Made by a program: the position numbers and the translations under genes. Below, one piece after another: positions 1-9,014 of a stretch of DNA of 48,630 nucleotides. Where the stretch lies: NCBI GenBank assembly GCA_029287435.1, contig JARFRD010000033.1, positions 1-48,630 of the forward strand. Direction: 5' to 3'. The notes beneath the pieces are model-generated. The model saw only the letters and a list, made by a program, of their open reading frames with translations. It did not search any database and was not told the origin of the DNA. Within the stretch, counting starts at the first letter, position 1; every line of letters starts with the position of its first letter. Source of the DNA: Gammaproteobacteria bacterium. Its GTDB lineage: Bacteria; Pseudomonadota; Gammaproteobacteria; SZUA-229.

Positions 1-179
1 GCCAGGTCCTGAACCATCAGCGTCTTGTCACCGAATTCGACACGTTTGCCTGCAGAACGGCTGCTCGCCAGCGCATAGACTTCACCGACCGGGAACTTTC
101 GCTCGGCCAGTATGGACAACATGGTTTCACCAACAGCACCGGTGGCACCGACAACAGCTACATCATATGTTTTGCTCAT
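1..179 (-). CDS. asd: Aspartate-semialdehyde dehydrogenase, N-terminal part (cut by window edge)
   Basis: Aspartate-semialdehyde dehydrogenase reduces aspartyl phosphate to the semialdehyde, the branch point to lysine/diaminopimelate, threonine and methionine. Only the first 59 codons lie in the window; the gene runs off the left edge. The protein starts [20 protein letters not shown], a Rossmann nucleotide-binding beta-alpha-beta with the family's GATGAVG loop. An [10 protein letters not shown] segment follows, matching the NADP-phosphate-contacting region of Asd. The ATG at 177-179 is the only sensible start because it directly precedes the first beta strand. It lies downstream of leuB on the same strand, separated by about 150 bp that hold an inverted repeat. 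The leuCDB-asd order is common in gammaproteobacteria such as pseudomonads. The catalytic cysteine lies outside the window and cannot be checked. Confidence 0.93.
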   Translation of the reverse strand, partial: MSKTYDVAVVGATGAVGETMLSILAERKFPVGEVYALASSRSAGKRVEFGDKTLMVQDL

Positions 180-227
180 AATTTTTACTTCGCTAAAAAA
201 TCTAAATATTAAAACACGTTATTTTGA

Positions 228-318
228 ACCGCAGAGACGCGGAGACACAGAGAAAACCAAATCAATATCTACGGCGTCGCAGGCGCAAAAAAACTCTCCG
301 CCGTCGCGTCTCTGTGGT
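228..318. repeat. REP/MITE-like inverted repeat between leuB and asd
   Basis: The left arm (228-256) begins ACCGCAGAGACGCGGAGA. The right arm (294-318) is its imperfect reverse complement and ends TCTCTGTGGT. The arms enclose about 40 bp. The right arm ends 10 bp from the leuB stop codon, so the element could fold in the leuB 3' UTR. The same purine-degenerate consensus (CCRCRGAGRCRCRGAGA) recurs at 30306-30436, which makes it a dispersed repeat family and not a gene-specific terminator. No transposase is nearby. Confidence 0.7.
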
Positions 319-328
319 AAAAAATTCT

Positions 329-1402
329 TTACTGCAATTCAGCCAGGACTGCTTCACCCATTTCTACCGTACCTACTTCTTTACAGCCTGCTGCCATGAT
401 ATCCGGCGTACGCAGTCCTTTATCCAGCACCTTGCCAACAGCCGCATCGATCTCCTCAGCCAGATCAGCGCGATCGAGGCTGTATCGCAGCATCATGGCG
501 AGAGACAGGATGGTCGCCAGTGGATTGGCCACACCCTTGCCGGCGATATCCGGCGCAGAACCATGTATCGGTTCGTACATACCCTTCGAATTTGCATCCA
601 GTGATGCCGATGGCAGCATACCGATAGAACCGGTCAGCATCGCCGCCGCGTCAGACAGGATGTCACCGAACATGTTCTTGGTGACCATGACGTCGAACTG
701 CTTCGGCCATTTCACCAACTGCATCGCCGCGTTATCGACATACATGTGGCTCAACTCAACTTCGGGATAATCCTGGGCAACCTTCTCTGCCATTTCGCGC
801 CATAGCTCGGAGACTTCGAGGACATTAGCCTTGTCCACTGAACACAGGCGTTTGTTACGTTTCATCGCGATATCAAAAGCCACCCGACAGATACGATCCA
901 CCTCGTGTTCGCTGTAAACCAGTGTGTTAAAGCCTTCGCGTTCACCATTTTCAAGTTCACGAATACCGCGTGGCTCACCAAAATAAATACCGCCGGTGAG
1001 TTCACGTACGATCATGATATCCAGCCCGGATACGACTTCAGCTTTTAGTGAAGACGCATCGGCCAGTTGCGGGTACAGAATCGCGGGACGCAAATTTGCA
1101 AACAGGCCAAGCTCCGAGCGTAATCCCAGCAAGCCACGCTCGGGCCGAAGCTCGCGAGGCAGACTTTCGTACTGTGGCCCGCCAACCGCACCGAGAAGTA
1201 TCGCGTCGGACGCTTTAACCAGCTCAAGGGTCTCATCCGGCAGGGGTTTACCCGCGGCATCGTAACCGGCGCCACCAATCGGTGCTTCAACCATCTCAAG
1301 GTCGATGCCATTAGCGACCAGGTATTCAAGCACTTTGACCGCTTCGGCAACAATTTCGATGCCGATACCATCACCGGGCAGAATGGCAATTTTATGACTC
1401 AT
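329..1402 (-). CDS. leuB: 3-isopropylmalate dehydrogenase
   Basis: LeuB oxidatively decarboxylates 3-isopropylmalate with NAD+ to 2-oxoisocaproate, the third step of leucine synthesis, in the cytoplasm. The 357-residue product is the normal family length. It starts [20 protein letters not shown], the typical LeuB/Icd N-terminus. It carries the substrate-binding segments [22 protein letters not shown] and [19 protein letters not shown], then the metal-binding [12 protein letters not shown] and the NAD-binding [14 protein letters not shown]. It is separated from leuD by a lipoprotein gene and has its own -10-like box and leader hairpin upstream, so it may be transcribed apart from leuCD. Function is secure from motifs and the leuCD context. 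Confidence 0.97.
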   Translation of the reverse strand: MSHKIAILPGDGIGIEIVAEAVKVLEYLVANGIDLEMVEAPIGGAGYDAAGKPLPDETLELVKASDAILLGAVGGPQYESLPRELRPERGLLGLRSELGLFANLRPAILYPQLADASSLKAEVVSGLDIMIVRELTGGIYFGEPRGIRELENGEREGFNTLVYSEHEVDRICRVAFDIAMKRNKRLCSVDKANVLEVSELWREMAEKVAQDYPEVELSHMYVDNAAMQLVKWPKQFDVMVTKNMFGDILSDAAAMLTGSIGMLPSASLDANSKGMYEPIHGSAPDIAGKGVANPLATILSLAMMLRYSLDRADLAEEIDAAVGKVLDKGLRTPDIMAAGCKEVGTVEMGEAVLAELQ

Positions 1403-1425
1403 AAGTTATCCAGTTTTGATGAAAT

Positions 1426-1454
1426 CTCCCGCAGATTGCGGGAGGCAAATTATA
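1426..1454 (-). promoter_or_regulatory. Candidate leuB promoter -10 box with leader hairpin
   Basis: On the minus strand a perfect TATAAT (1449-1454) is followed 4 nt later by a perfect 8-bp hairpin (CTCCCGCA / TGCGGGAG, 1426-1444, 3-nt loop). The leuB ATG follows about 23 nt further on. I see no good -35 hexamer at 17 nt. The hairpin would sit near the 5' end of a leuB transcript. No T-run follows it, so it is not an intrinsic terminator. A stabilising or regulatory leader role is inference. Confidence 0.4.
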
Positions 1455-1487
1455 CGCTATTTAATTCAGCAACCGCTGACGCTGCTC

Positions 1488-1520
1488 AAATAAAATGCGC
1501 CTGAGCTTCGATATTCAGGC
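1488..1520 (-). terminator. Weak candidate terminator after the DUF2846 lipoprotein gene
   Basis: Directly after the lipoprotein stop codon the minus strand reads GCCTGA, a 10-nt loop, then TCAGGC, followed by GCATTTTATTT. The stem is only 6 bp and the T-tract is interrupted, so termination would be partial at best. Confidence 0.3.
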
Positions 1521-2068
1521 TACTTTTTATCGGCAAACGGATCCTGTGTTTTATCGACCGTAAAACCTTCTTTGTCAGCAGCGGGCTGGGCTATTGTCTC
1601 CTGCGCCACTGGACCCGCATAGTCAGTCTCGCTGATTTCATCCTGCGCTGTTTTCTCATCGGCTGTTTCAATCCAGAATGTGCGCGTGTTCATTTTATCC
1701 GGCTCGAATTTGAGCGAGGTTTTTACCCGCAGGTAATAACTTTTTCCAGCCTCGGTGTTCAGCTTGATCGCTTCCCGGGTCTGGTACTGGTCAGCAGGAT
1801 TCAAACCAATACTGTGGCTACCCGGCTGTAAATAGACATAGCGGTAATCACCGCTGGCTATTTTGAATTTTTCATTGCCGTCGATTACAACCTTCGGCGA
1901 CATCATGAAATTGGTCGATGAACTTGGCCGATACACATACACCACAGAATCCTGTTTATCAGTTTGCGGCGCCGGCATGAATACCGACTCTTTAGTCGAA
2001 CATGCCACCAGCAACAAAGCAGTTGAAAGCAGCAGCGCTTTCAAAACATGACGCATTGTAACCATCAT
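1520..2068 (-). CDS. DUF2846-type lipoprotein inside the leu cluster
   Basis: This is a predicted envelope lipoprotein of 182 residues. The N-terminus has a hydrophobic stretch ending in the lipobox LLVAC, about residue 23, for lipidation and signal peptidase II cleavage. The mature part contains a VVYVYRPSSS strand, a 'VVIDGNEKFKI' segment and a 'YVYLQPGSHSIGL' segment. This is the layout of DUF2846, a small beta-rich domain in which a display element is followed by a turn rich in Gly and His. The C-terminal 50 residues are polar and acidic. The first ATG is at 2068, with further ATGs at 2065 and 2056; AAAGG about 9 nt upstream fits the first. It sits between leuD and leuB on the same strand but has no known role in leucine synthesis. 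Molecular function is unknown. Confidence 0.72.
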   Translation of the reverse strand: MMVTMRHVLKALLLSTALLLVACSTKESVFMPAPQTDKQDSVVYVYRPSSSTNFMMSPKVVIDGNEKFKIASGDYRYVYLQPGSHSIGLNPADQYQTREAIKLNTEAGKSYYLRVKTSLKFEPDKMNTRTFWIETADEKTAQDEISETDYAGPVAQETIAQPAADKEGFTVDKTQDPFADKK

Positions 2069-2095
2069 AATGTGATGCCTTTCGTGTTTGATTAA

Positions 2096-2737
2096 TTATT
2101 TACCTGGAAAAAGCCAGGGTGCAGTTTGCTGCCTGTTTTGCTCATAGGCCTTGATTGCTTCAGCATGCTGCAATGTCAGACCAATATCATCCAGTCCGTT
2201 TAACAAACAATGTTTCTTGAAATCATCGATTGCAAAAGCGTAACTTTCATCACCTGCAGTCACAGTCTGCGCCTGCAGATCGACTGTAAATTCAATACCG
2301 CTGTTGTGCTCCACCAGGGCAAACAGTTTATCAACAACACTGGCATCAAGAGCGATCGGCAACAGACCGTTTTTAAAACTGTTATTAAAAAAAATGTCTG
2401 CAAAACTCGGCGCAATAACCGCGCGAAAGCCGAAATCAGTCAATGCCCATACGGCATGTTCGCGTGACGAGCCACAGCCGAAGTTTTCTCTTGCCAGCAA
2501 GATCGTGGACTTGTCATACGGCGGCTGGTTGAGTACAAAATCAGGATTAATACGGCGTGTTGCATTATCAATATCCGGAGCACCTTCATCGAGGTAACGC
2601 CAGTCATCAAAAGCATTAGGACCAAAACCACTGCGCTTGATCGATTTCAGGTATTGCTTGGGGATAATGGCATCGGTATCGACATTAGGTCGATCAAGCG
2701 GTGCAACAATTCCAGTATGTGTTGTAAATGCCTGCAT
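2096..2737 (-). CDS. leuD: 3-isopropylmalate dehydratase small subunit
   Basis: LeuD is the small, swivelling subunit of isopropylmalate isomerase. Together with LeuC it interconverts 2- and 3-isopropylmalate through a 4Fe-4S centre in the cytoplasm. The 213-residue length is normal for bacteria. Recognisable family segments are [20 protein letters not shown] at the start, [11 protein letters not shown] (substrate and swivel region), '[15 protein letters not shown]' and '[17 protein letters not shown]'. It lies 9 bp downstream of leuC with an AAGAGA-type ribosome site, so the two are surely co-transcribed. The next gene downstream is a DUF2846 lipoprotein and not leuB. Confidence 0.97.
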   Translation of the reverse strand: MQAFTTHTGIVAPLDRPNVDTDAIIPKQYLKSIKRSGFGPNAFDDWRYLDEGAPDIDNATRRINPDFVLNQPPYDKSTILLARENFGCGSSREHAVWALTDFGFRAVIAPSFADIFFNNSFKNGLLPIALDASVVDKLFALVEHNSGIEFTVDLQAQTVTAGDESYAFAIDDFKKHCLLNGLDDIGLTLQHAEAIKAYEQNRQQTAPWLFPGK

Positions 2738-2746
2738 AGTTATCTC

Positions 2747-4159
2747 TTATTGATCTGACATTAATTCGTTAACATCAACAAAATGTCCGCTAACAGCTGC
2801 GGCTGCAGCCATTGCAGGACTGACCAGGTGCGTGCGACCACCCTGCCCCTGACGACCTTCAAAATTCCTGTTCGATGTCGATGCACAGCGCTCGCCCGCT
2901 TCCAGCCTGTCGGCATTCATCGCCAGACACATGGAACAGCCGGGTTCACGCCACTCGAATCCGGCGTCGATAAACACCTTGTCGAGCCCTTCCTGTTCGG
3001 CCTGCTGCTTGACCAGGCCAGAGCCAGGTACAACCATAGCCAGCTTCACGCTGTTGTTTACCTTCCTGCCTTTTGCGACCTCGGCAGCTGCGCGCAGGTC
3101 TTCAATGCGTGAATTTGTGCACGAACCTATAAACACTTTGTCTACTGCTACCTGGTTAATTGGTGTACCGGCCTCAAGACCCATGTAAGCCAGCGCCTTG
3201 CGCATACCGTCAGCTTTAACCGCATCGGATTCCTGCGCCGGATCTGGCACATCGGCATCAACCGCGATCACCATTTCGGGTGATGTGCCCCAGGTTACCT
3301 GGGGTTTGATACTCGCCGCATCAAGATGCACAACTTTATCAAAGCTCGCCTCAGCATCTGAATGCAAAGTTTGCCAGTGCTCGATTGCACGATCGAGTAT
3401 TTCACCCTGAGGGGCATAGGGCCTGTTCTTAACGTATTCAATCGTGGTGGCATCGACAGCAACCATGCCGGCACGCGCACCGGCCTCGATAGCCATATTG
3501 CACACGGTCATGCGGCCTTCCATGCTGAGCGCCCGGATTGCATCACCACCGAATTCGATGGCATAGCCGGTTCCACCCGCGGTTCCAATCTCTCCGATAA
3601 TGGCCAGCACGATATCCTTGGCGGTAATACCAGGATTGACTGCGCCGTCAACAGAGACCAGCATGTTTTTGCTCTTCTTCTGCAACAGGCACTGGGTTGC
3701 GAGCACATGTTCAACCTCTGATGTACCGATACCAAACGCAAGTGCACCGAATGCCCCATGTGTTGATGTGTGCGAATCACCACAGACAACCGTCATACCC
3801 GGCAAGGTTGCTCCCTGTTCTGGCCCGATCACGTGCACGATACCCTGGCGCACATCAGACATATCAAACTCGGTGAGACCAAATTCCTCGCAGTTCTTGT
3901 CCAGGGTCTCAACCTGGATACGTGATACCGGGTCTGCGATGCCGGCACTGCGGTCGGTTGTCGGTACATTATGGTCGGGTACCGCCAGGATCGAACTGCC
4001 ACGCCAGGGATTGCGTCCAGCCATACGCAGACCTTCGAAGGCCTGCGGTGAAGTGACTTCATGCACAAGGTGACGGTCAATATAAAGCAAGGCAGTACCA
4101 TCATCCTCTGTGCGTACCACGTGTTCATCCCATAATTTGTCGTAAAGCGTCTTGGCCAT
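2747..4159 (-). CDS. leuC: 3-isopropylmalate dehydratase large subunit
   Basis: LeuC is the aconitase-family subunit carrying the 4Fe-4S cluster of isopropylmalate isomerase. The 470-residue product matches the family. It contains [20 protein letters not shown], the cluster-ligand region [13 protein letters not shown], and the second and third cysteine ligands in '[11 protein letters not shown]'. '[14 protein letters not shown]' near the C-terminus contacts substrate. The ATG at 4159 fits the conserved [15 protein letters not shown] start. Only a weak purine stretch precedes it. The gene is divergent from a LysR regulator across a 107-bp intergenic region that contains a symmetrical LysR-type site. 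Confidence 0.97.
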   Translation of the reverse strand: MAKTLYDKLWDEHVVRTEDDGTALLYIDRHLVHEVTSPQAFEGLRMAGRNPWRGSSILAVPDHNVPTTDRSAGIADPVSRIQVETLDKNCEEFGLTEFDMSDVRQGIVHVIGPEQGATLPGMTVVCGDSHTSTHGAFGALAFGIGTSEVEHVLATQCLLQKKSKNMLVSVDGAVNPGITAKDIVLAIIGEIGTAGGTGYAIEFGGDAIRALSMEGRMTVCNMAIEAGARAGMVAVDATTIEYVKNRPYAPQGEILDRAIEHWQTLHSDAEASFDKVVHLDAASIKPQVTWGTSPEMVIAVDADVPDPAQESDAVKADGMRKALAYMGLEAGTPINQVAVDKVFIGSCTNSRIEDLRAAAEVAKGRKVNNSVKLAMVVPGSGLVKQQAEQEGLDKVFIDAGFEWREPGCSMCLAMNADRLEAGERCASTSNRNFEGRQGQGGRTHLVSPAMAAAAAVSGHFVDVNELMSDQ

Positions 4160-4220
4160 AGTGCTGCTATCTACCGGCGATTACCGGGTTGATGTTTAAC
4201 ATGCTGCAAGAATAAGCAAA

Positions 4221-4247
4221 AATAATCCATTACACAAATTCATTATT
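4221..4247. promoter_or_regulatory. Candidate LysR-type operator between leuC and the regulator gene
   Basis: A perfect inverted repeat, AATAAT (4221-4226) and ATTATT (4242-4247), is separated by 15 bp and contains a T-N11-A core. This is the usual architecture of a LysR-family recognition site. It lies only about 20 bp upstream of the regulator start, where autoregulation and control of the divergent leuC would both be possible. The assignment rests on symmetry and position only. Confidence 0.4.
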
Positions 4248-4266
4248 TTCATATATTCTATTCCTT

Positions 4267-5139
4267 ATGGATATAGACAGTATCAGAACCTTTTTGTCGC
4301 TGGCCGAGACAGGCTCATTCTCACGCACAGCTGAAGCCCTGCATGTCACCCAGCCGGCAGTGAGCAAACGTATTGCTGCCCTGGAGCATCTGCTTGACTG
4401 CGCGTTATTCGACCGGCTGGGCAAGGAGGTTCATTTAACACAGGCAGGTAAAGCACTTTTGCCCAGCTACCAGCGCGTTATGGCCGAGCTCGATGAATCC
4501 CGACGCATTATCAGCTCGATGAAAACAGAAGTTCGCGGGCAACTGCGCTTCGGCACCAGCCACCATATTGGTCTGCATCGCCTGCCTCCCGTGCTACGCC
4601 AATATTCTGAGCTGCACCCTGATGTTGAGCTGGATATCCAGTTTATGGATTCAGAACAGGCCGCAACGCTGATACTCAAGGGCAGCATCGAGCTTGCGCT
4701 GATCACGCTGCCAGGGCATGTCGCTGAACCACTGGCCACGCAACCGATCTGGACAGACCCGATGTATTGCGTATGTGCACCGGAACATCCGCTGGCGAAA
4801 CAGAAAACGGTAAGCCGGCGCGAGTTGAAACAGCATGGCGTCATTCTGCAGGCAAGCAATACGCATACGCGCAACATTGTAGAAAAAGCGCTGCAACTGG
4901 GTACACAAAACAGGGTCGTGATGGAGAGTAACTACCTGGAAACGATCAAGGCAATGATACAGAACAACCTGGGCTGGGGTGTACTGCCGGAATCAATGAT
5001 TGATAAAAGCCTGGTAAAACTTTCTGTCAATAAATCAAAGATGAAACGTGAACTGGGTGTTATCTACCATGCAGCAAGAACGCTCTCGAATCCGGCCAGT
5101 GCACTGTCAGACCTGCTGCAGCAACACACTTCAAGCTGA
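4267..5139 (+). CDS. LysR-family transcriptional regulator, probably of leuCD
   Basis: This 290-residue protein is a standard-length LysR-type regulator. An N-terminal winged helix-turn-helix spans about residues 2-60 and contains 'TFLSLAETGSFSRTAEALHV' and 'QPAVSKRIAALEHLL', the family's recognition helix. The remaining 200 residues form the two-lobed periplasmic-binding-like effector domain, with 'LRFGTSHHIGLHRLPPVLR' at its start. It is divergent from leuC, an arrangement also found in pseudomonads, so control of leucine biosynthesis is the best guess. The effector is unknown. The start at 4267 is chosen because MDIDSIRTFL is the canonical LysR N-terminus, although the ribosome-binding site is poor. 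Its 3' end overlaps the convergent MFS gene by 9 bp. Confidence 0.9.
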   Translation: MDIDSIRTFLSLAETGSFSRTAEALHVTQPAVSKRIAALEHLLDCALFDRLGKEVHLTQAGKALLPSYQRVMAELDESRRIISSMKTEVRGQLRFGTSHHIGLHRLPPVLRQYSELHPDVELDIQFMDSEQAATLILKGSIELALITLPGHVAEPLATQPIWTDPMYCVCAPEHPLAKQKTVSRRELKQHGVILQASNTHTRNIVEKALQLGTQNRVVMESNYLETIKAMIQNNLGWGVLPESMIDKSLVKLSVNKSKMKRELGVIYHAARTLSNPASALSDLLQQHTSS

Positions 5140-6306
5140 TTGCCAGGGCTCCTGTTTTTGACTGCCAATAAAGCGCCAGACAATCACGCTGGCAACCAGG
5201 GTACACACGGAAGCGAACATGAACAGGGAGGCAGCTCCCCACTGATCCCATACAATACCACTGATGAAACTGCCTGTTGCCACACCCGCACCGTAACTCA
5301 CGCTTGAATACAGCGCCTGTCCTCTGCCCTGATGGCTACCGGTAAAGAAATCATGCACCAGTGAAATACCAACGGCATGGAATACACCAAACGAAAACGC
5401 ATGAATCAGCTGCGCCAGAAAGAGTATGCCCAGATCATTTACAAAAAACCCGATCAACAACCAGCGTAACGAAGTCAGCAATAAAGTGATCAGTAACAGT
5501 TTTCTGGCACCGTGCGCTGGCAGCAGGCGATGCATGATCAGAAAGATAATGATTTCAGCCAGCACACCGGTTGCCCACAGGATACCGATCATATGCGAGT
5601 CATAACCGGCCTCTTCAAGATAAATGGTGTAAAACGTGTAATAAGGCCCGTGACTGCACAACATGAGAAAGCAGACAACAAGAAATGCAATCACTTTTGG
5701 CCGTTTTATTACATGCCAGATATGGGCATGCTCGGTATGCGGCGCGGTGAGTTTTTCAGGCACCACAAAACTGAATACCGCAATACCGAGAAAAGTCAGT
5801 AGCACAACATAGGGAATCACATCGGTGCTGTAGCGATCGAGAAGATCACCCAGAATTACCACCACCAGGATGAATCCGAGGGACCCCCAGAGCCTGATCA
5901 TGCTGTAACGATGTGAATGCTCACCGAGATGATTCAGCGTCATGGCTTCGAACTGCGGCAAGGTAGCGTTCCAGAAAAAACTGAACAGCAACATGCTTAA
6001 TGCCAGCCACCACAGTTCGCTATTCACCAGCACCAGCGAGAAACTCAGCAAGGCGAGTACGCTGGCGATACGAATAATCAGCATAGAACGCCGGGTGTGG
6101 TCTGCTAGCCAGCCCCAGATATAGGGCGCCACCAGTTTAGTCATTGGCAGGATCGCTACCAGACTGCCGATTACAAGACTGCTGTAACCAAGATGTTTCA
6201 GATACAGGCTCCAGTAAGGAACCAGCACACCCAGCGACGCAAAATAGAACAGGTAAAAACCTGATAGTCGCCAGTATGGAATAGCGGGCGCCTGCTGGTT
6301 AACCAT
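5131..6306 (-). CDS. MFS transporter, 3-phenylpropionate-permease-like (HcaT type)
   Basis: This is a 391-residue inner-membrane permease with about 12 hydrophobic segments. The N-terminus 'RLSGFYLFYFASLGVLVPYW' and the following 'SLYLKHLGYSSLVIGSL' match the MFS_1-like/HcaT subgroup. So do 'FFWNATLPQFEAMTLNHLG' and 'RYSMIRLWGSLGFI'. A cytoplasmic loop 'GWLADHTRR' corresponds to MFS motif A. Substrate cannot be inferred: members of this subgroup are often annotated as phenylpropionate or nucleoside transporters without data. It is the last gene of a prmB-aroC-MFS run on the minus strand, 81 bp after aroC. It converges on the LysR gene with a 9-bp coding overlap, so no terminator separates them. 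Confidence 0.85.
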   Translation of the reverse strand: MVNQQAPAIPYWRLSGFYLFYFASLGVLVPYWSLYLKHLGYSSLVIGSLVAILPMTKLVAPYIWGWLADHTRRSMLIIRIASVLALLSFSLVLVNSELWWLALSMLLFSFFWNATLPQFEAMTLNHLGEHSHRYSMIRLWGSLGFILVVVILGDLLDRYSTDVIPYVVLLTFLGIAVFSFVVPEKLTAPHTEHAHIWHVIKRPKVIAFLVVCFLMLCSHGPYYTFYTIYLEEAGYDSHMIGILWATGVLAEIIIFLIMHRLLPAHGARKLLLITLLLTSLRWLLIGFFVNDLGILFLAQLIHAFSFGVFHAVGISLVHDFFTGSHQGRGQALYSSVSYGAGVATGSFISGIVWDQWGAASLFMFASVCTLVASVIVWRFIGSQKQEPWQSA

Positions 6307-6387
6307 TCAATACCAACCCGTGTTGTGTAATGAATAGAACAGGATTACGGCCTGGCAGGTAGGCAGGTATATCACGCCGATGTGGCT

Positions 6388-7485
6388 TCAGCTATGTGCA
6401 GGAATGACCGGGGTAGCCGATTCGACATCAGCATTCTGACCGCGGTGACGCAATACATGATCCATCAACACGATAGCCAGCATTGCTTCACAGATTGGTG
6501 TGGCGCGGATGGCGACACAGGGATCATGACGCCCATGCGTGACAATTTCAGTGGCATTCCCGTCTTTATCGACAGTATCACCAGTGAGCCTGATACTCGA
6601 AGTCGGTTTGAACGCCGTGTGCACGACTATATCCTGGCCTGAAGATATTCCACCAAGCACGCCACCGGCATGATTACTTTTGAAACCCTGTGGTGTTATC
6701 TCATCACGGAACTCGGTCCCTTTGGCAGTGACACAACCAAAGCCATCACCGATCTCAACACCCTTGGCTGCATTAATACCCATCATGGCATGCGCAATAT
6801 CCGCATCGAGACGATCAAAAATGGGTTCGCCTAATCCGGGATGCACGCCCTCGGCGACCACGGTAATTTTTCCGCCAACCGAGTTACCTTCCTTGCGCAA
6901 GGCATCCATGTAGGCCTCGAGTTCTGCAAGCTGATCCCTGTTGCCACAGAAGAACGCGTTGTTGTTGATCTCATCCCGATCCTGCATCTGCATCGCGATG
7001 GGCCCAAGTTGCGACATGTAACCGTAGATGTTGATTCCGTAACGATCTTTCAGGTATTTTTTTGCAATACCCCCGGCCGCAACACGCATAGCTGTTTCAC
7101 GCGCAGAGGAACGACCGCCACCGCGGTAATCGCGTAAGCCGTATTTCTGCTGATAGGTGTAATCCGCATGCCCCGGGCGGAACGAATTCATGATTTTGCT
7201 GTAATCTTTTGAGCGCTGATCCGTATTCGCTATCAGCAGACCGATACTGGTACCGGTGGTCTCACCCTCGAACACACCTGACAGGATTTTGACTTCGTCA
7301 TCCTCACGACGTTGCGTCGTATGTCTCGAGGTACCGGGCTTACGACGATCAAGATCGGTTTGCAGGTCTGCCTCTTCCAGTTTCAGCCCGGGCGGGCAAC
7401 CATCGACGATGCCAAGCAAGGCTGCGCCGTGTGATTCGCCGCTGGTGGTTACTGTAAACAGTTTGCCAATAGTATTGCCGGACAT
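6388..7485 (-). CDS. aroC: Chorismate synthase
   Basis: AroC eliminates phosphate from 5-enolpyruvylshikimate-3-phosphate to give chorismate, the last common step of aromatic amino acid, folate and quinone synthesis. It requires reduced FMN. The 365-residue protein has the usual length and begins [20 protein letters not shown], which contains the first chorismate synthase signature. '[20 protein letters not shown]' is the second signature and '[19 protein letters not shown]' the third; histidines from these regions are the catalytic acids. It lies 57 bp after prmB on the same strand, the same pairing as in E. coli and many relatives, so the two are likely co-transcribed. Confidence 0.98.
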   Translation of the reverse strand: MSGNTIGKLFTVTTSGESHGAALLGIVDGCPPGLKLEEADLQTDLDRRKPGTSRHTTQRREDDEVKILSGVFEGETTGTSIGLLIANTDQRSKDYSKIMNSFRPGHADYTYQQKYGLRDYRGGGRSSARETAMRVAAGGIAKKYLKDRYGINIYGYMSQLGPIAMQMQDRDEINNNAFFCGNRDQLAELEAYMDALRKEGNSVGGKITVVAEGVHPGLGEPIFDRLDADIAHAMMGINAAKGVEIGDGFGCVTAKGTEFRDEITPQGFKSNHAGGVLGGISSGQDIVVHTAFKPTSSIRLTGDTVDKDGNATEIVTHGRHDPCVAIRATPICEAMLAIVLMDHVLRHRGQNADVESATPVIPAHS

Positions 7486-7542
7486 GATTTGTAGCTGTGA
7501 TCCTGTTGAGGTTTATCCAGTGAGGGGTGATGTTACCATCAT

Positions 7543-8463
7543 TCAGAGTGCATCGAACATCGGCTGGTATTCATCAAGCTGAGACGCGGTCAGAAGGAAT
7601 ACGCCATCCCCGCCATGTTCAAACTCCAGCCAGGTAAAGCTCACTTCCGGTAACAGATCGATCAATGCCTGCATTGAATACCCAACTTCGACAACCAGGA
7701 TGCCATGATCGGAAAGATATTGCCGCGCCTGTTTCAGTATTTGTACAACCTTGTCCATGCCATCTGATCCAGCCACGAGTCCTCCGCCGGGCTCATGGCG
7801 AAACTCTTTCTCCAGCGTGGACATTTCTGCCTCGGATACATACGGCGGGTTTGAAACAATGATATCGAAGCGTTGTTGCGGGATGCTGTTGAACAAATCG
7901 GATTCGATCAGCTGCAGGCGATCCTGCAGACCATGATCATCCCGGTTAATATCTGCCACTTCCAGTGCATCCGCAGATATATCACTGGCAACGACATGCG
8001 CCTGCTCGAACGCATAGGCACAGGCAATAGCAATACATCCACTACCCGTACATAAATCGAGTATACGGCTTACCTTGTCCGCATCAACCCAGGGTTCAAA
8101 ATGCTGGTGTATCAGCTCAGCAATCGGCGAGCGCGGTATCAGTACGCGCTCATCAACGTAGAAGCTCAGACCCGCAAACCATGCCTCGTTGGTGATATAG
8201 GCCGCCGGTTTACGCTCAGCCAGCCGAACCCTGTAATTTTCCAACACGGCACACTTCTCTTCGTGTGTGAGATTACAGTCAAAATAACTTTCACTCAGGT
8301 CTGGTGGTAAATGCAGGGTCGCAAGACACAGGTAGACCGCCTCATCCAGCGCGTTTGGCATACCGTGCGCGAAGCAGAGATCCGCCTGTGTAAACTGACT
8401 CATACCCCAGCGAACCAGATCTCGTATTGTATGCAATTCACCTGCAATGGCACGAACGTTCAT
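7543..8463 (-). CDS. prmB: 50S ribosomal protein L3 glutamine methyltransferase
   Basis: PrmB transfers a methyl group from S-adenosylmethionine to a glutamine of ribosomal protein L3. The 306-residue protein has an N-terminal helical domain, then a Rossmann methyltransferase fold with the SAM-binding 'ILDLCTGSGCIAIACAYAF'. The catalytic NPPY motif of N5-glutamine methyltransferases is present in 'FDIIVSNPPYVSEAEM'. The length and N-terminal region fit PrmB better than the release-factor enzyme PrmC, which is usually shorter, and location immediately upstream of aroC is typical of PrmB. The start MNVRAIAGEL at 8463 is 51 bp from the divergent copper-chaperone reading frame. Confidence 0.93.
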   Translation of the reverse strand: MNVRAIAGELHTIRDLVRWGMSQFTQADLCFAHGMPNALDEAVYLCLATLHLPPDLSESYFDCNLTHEEKCAVLENYRVRLAERKPAAYITNEAWFAGLSFYVDERVLIPRSPIAELIHQHFEPWVDADKVSRILDLCTGSGCIAIACAYAFEQAHVVASDISADALEVADINRDDHGLQDRLQLIESDLFNSIPQQRFDIIVSNPPYVSEAEMSTLEKEFRHEPGGGLVAGSDGMDKVVQILKQARQYLSDHGILVVEVGYSMQALIDLLPEVSFTWLEFEHGGDGVFLLTASQLDEYQPMFDAL

Positions 8464-8541
8464 AGTTTACGGATTTAATCACATCGTGTTTTACGAGTCA
8501 GTTATAATTCACCCTTGTTTTTTTCCCGAATGTACATACAT

Positions 8542-9000
8542 ATGAAATTACTGTTACCCGGACTTGTCTTATTAGCCACCAGCATGAATACCTACGCAGA
8601 TAATGCGTTAGAAATTGAGGACGCCTGGATTGCAGAAGCTCCACCCGTGAGTAAAGTAATGGCGGCTTACATGGAAATAGAAAACGAAACCAGTGAAGAC
8701 AGGCAGGCCACGTCAATTACATGCAGTAACTTTGAACGCGCAGAATTCCATCGCACTGTTGAACAGGATGGTATGGCGCGCATGCAGCACCAGGAGGCAC
8801 TGACGATACCTGCCCACTCTGAACTCAAACTGGAACCCGGCAGTTACCACATCATGCTGTTCACGCCATCGCAGCGCCTGAAAGCCGGCGATACAACCGA
8901 ATGCACGATGACGTTTGATCATGGCACCAAGTTAGACATTGAGCTGGAAGTGAAAAAGGCGTTTGAAGACCACTCGCATCACGAACATCATCATCACTGA
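8542..9000 (+). CDS. Periplasmic copper chaperone PCu(A)C family protein
   Basis: This is a secreted protein of 152 residues in the PCu(A)C family (DUF461), which delivers Cu(I) to the CuA site of cytochrome oxidase. A signal peptide MKLLLPGLVLLATSMNTYA is cleaved before DNALEIEDAW. 'APPVSKVMAAYMEIEN' is the usual start of the cupredoxin-like fold. The copper site region reads 'FHRTVEQDGMARM' and, 40 residues on, 'GSYHIMLF'. This keeps the downstream H-x-M pair, but the first ligand segment has a histidine without the usual H-x-M methionine. The tail is very His-rich (HSHHEHHHH), possibly an added metal site. The ATG at 8542 is preferred because it places the signal peptide at the N-terminus; an in-frame ATG at 8530 and a TTG at 8515 are less likely. 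Confidence 0.85.
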   Translation: MKLLLPGLVLLATSMNTYADNALEIEDAWIAEAPPVSKVMAAYMEIENETSEDRQATSITCSNFERAEFHRTVEQDGMARMQHQEALTIPAHSELKLEPGSYHIMLFTPSQRLKAGDTTECTMTFDHGTKLDIELEVKKAFEDHSHHEHHHH

Positions 9001-9014
9001 TTAGCCGTTTATTT

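Noticed and set aside
3600-4073. 157-codon plus-strand frame opposite leuC
   Set aside because: leuC is certain on the other strand and the antisense product has no family features.
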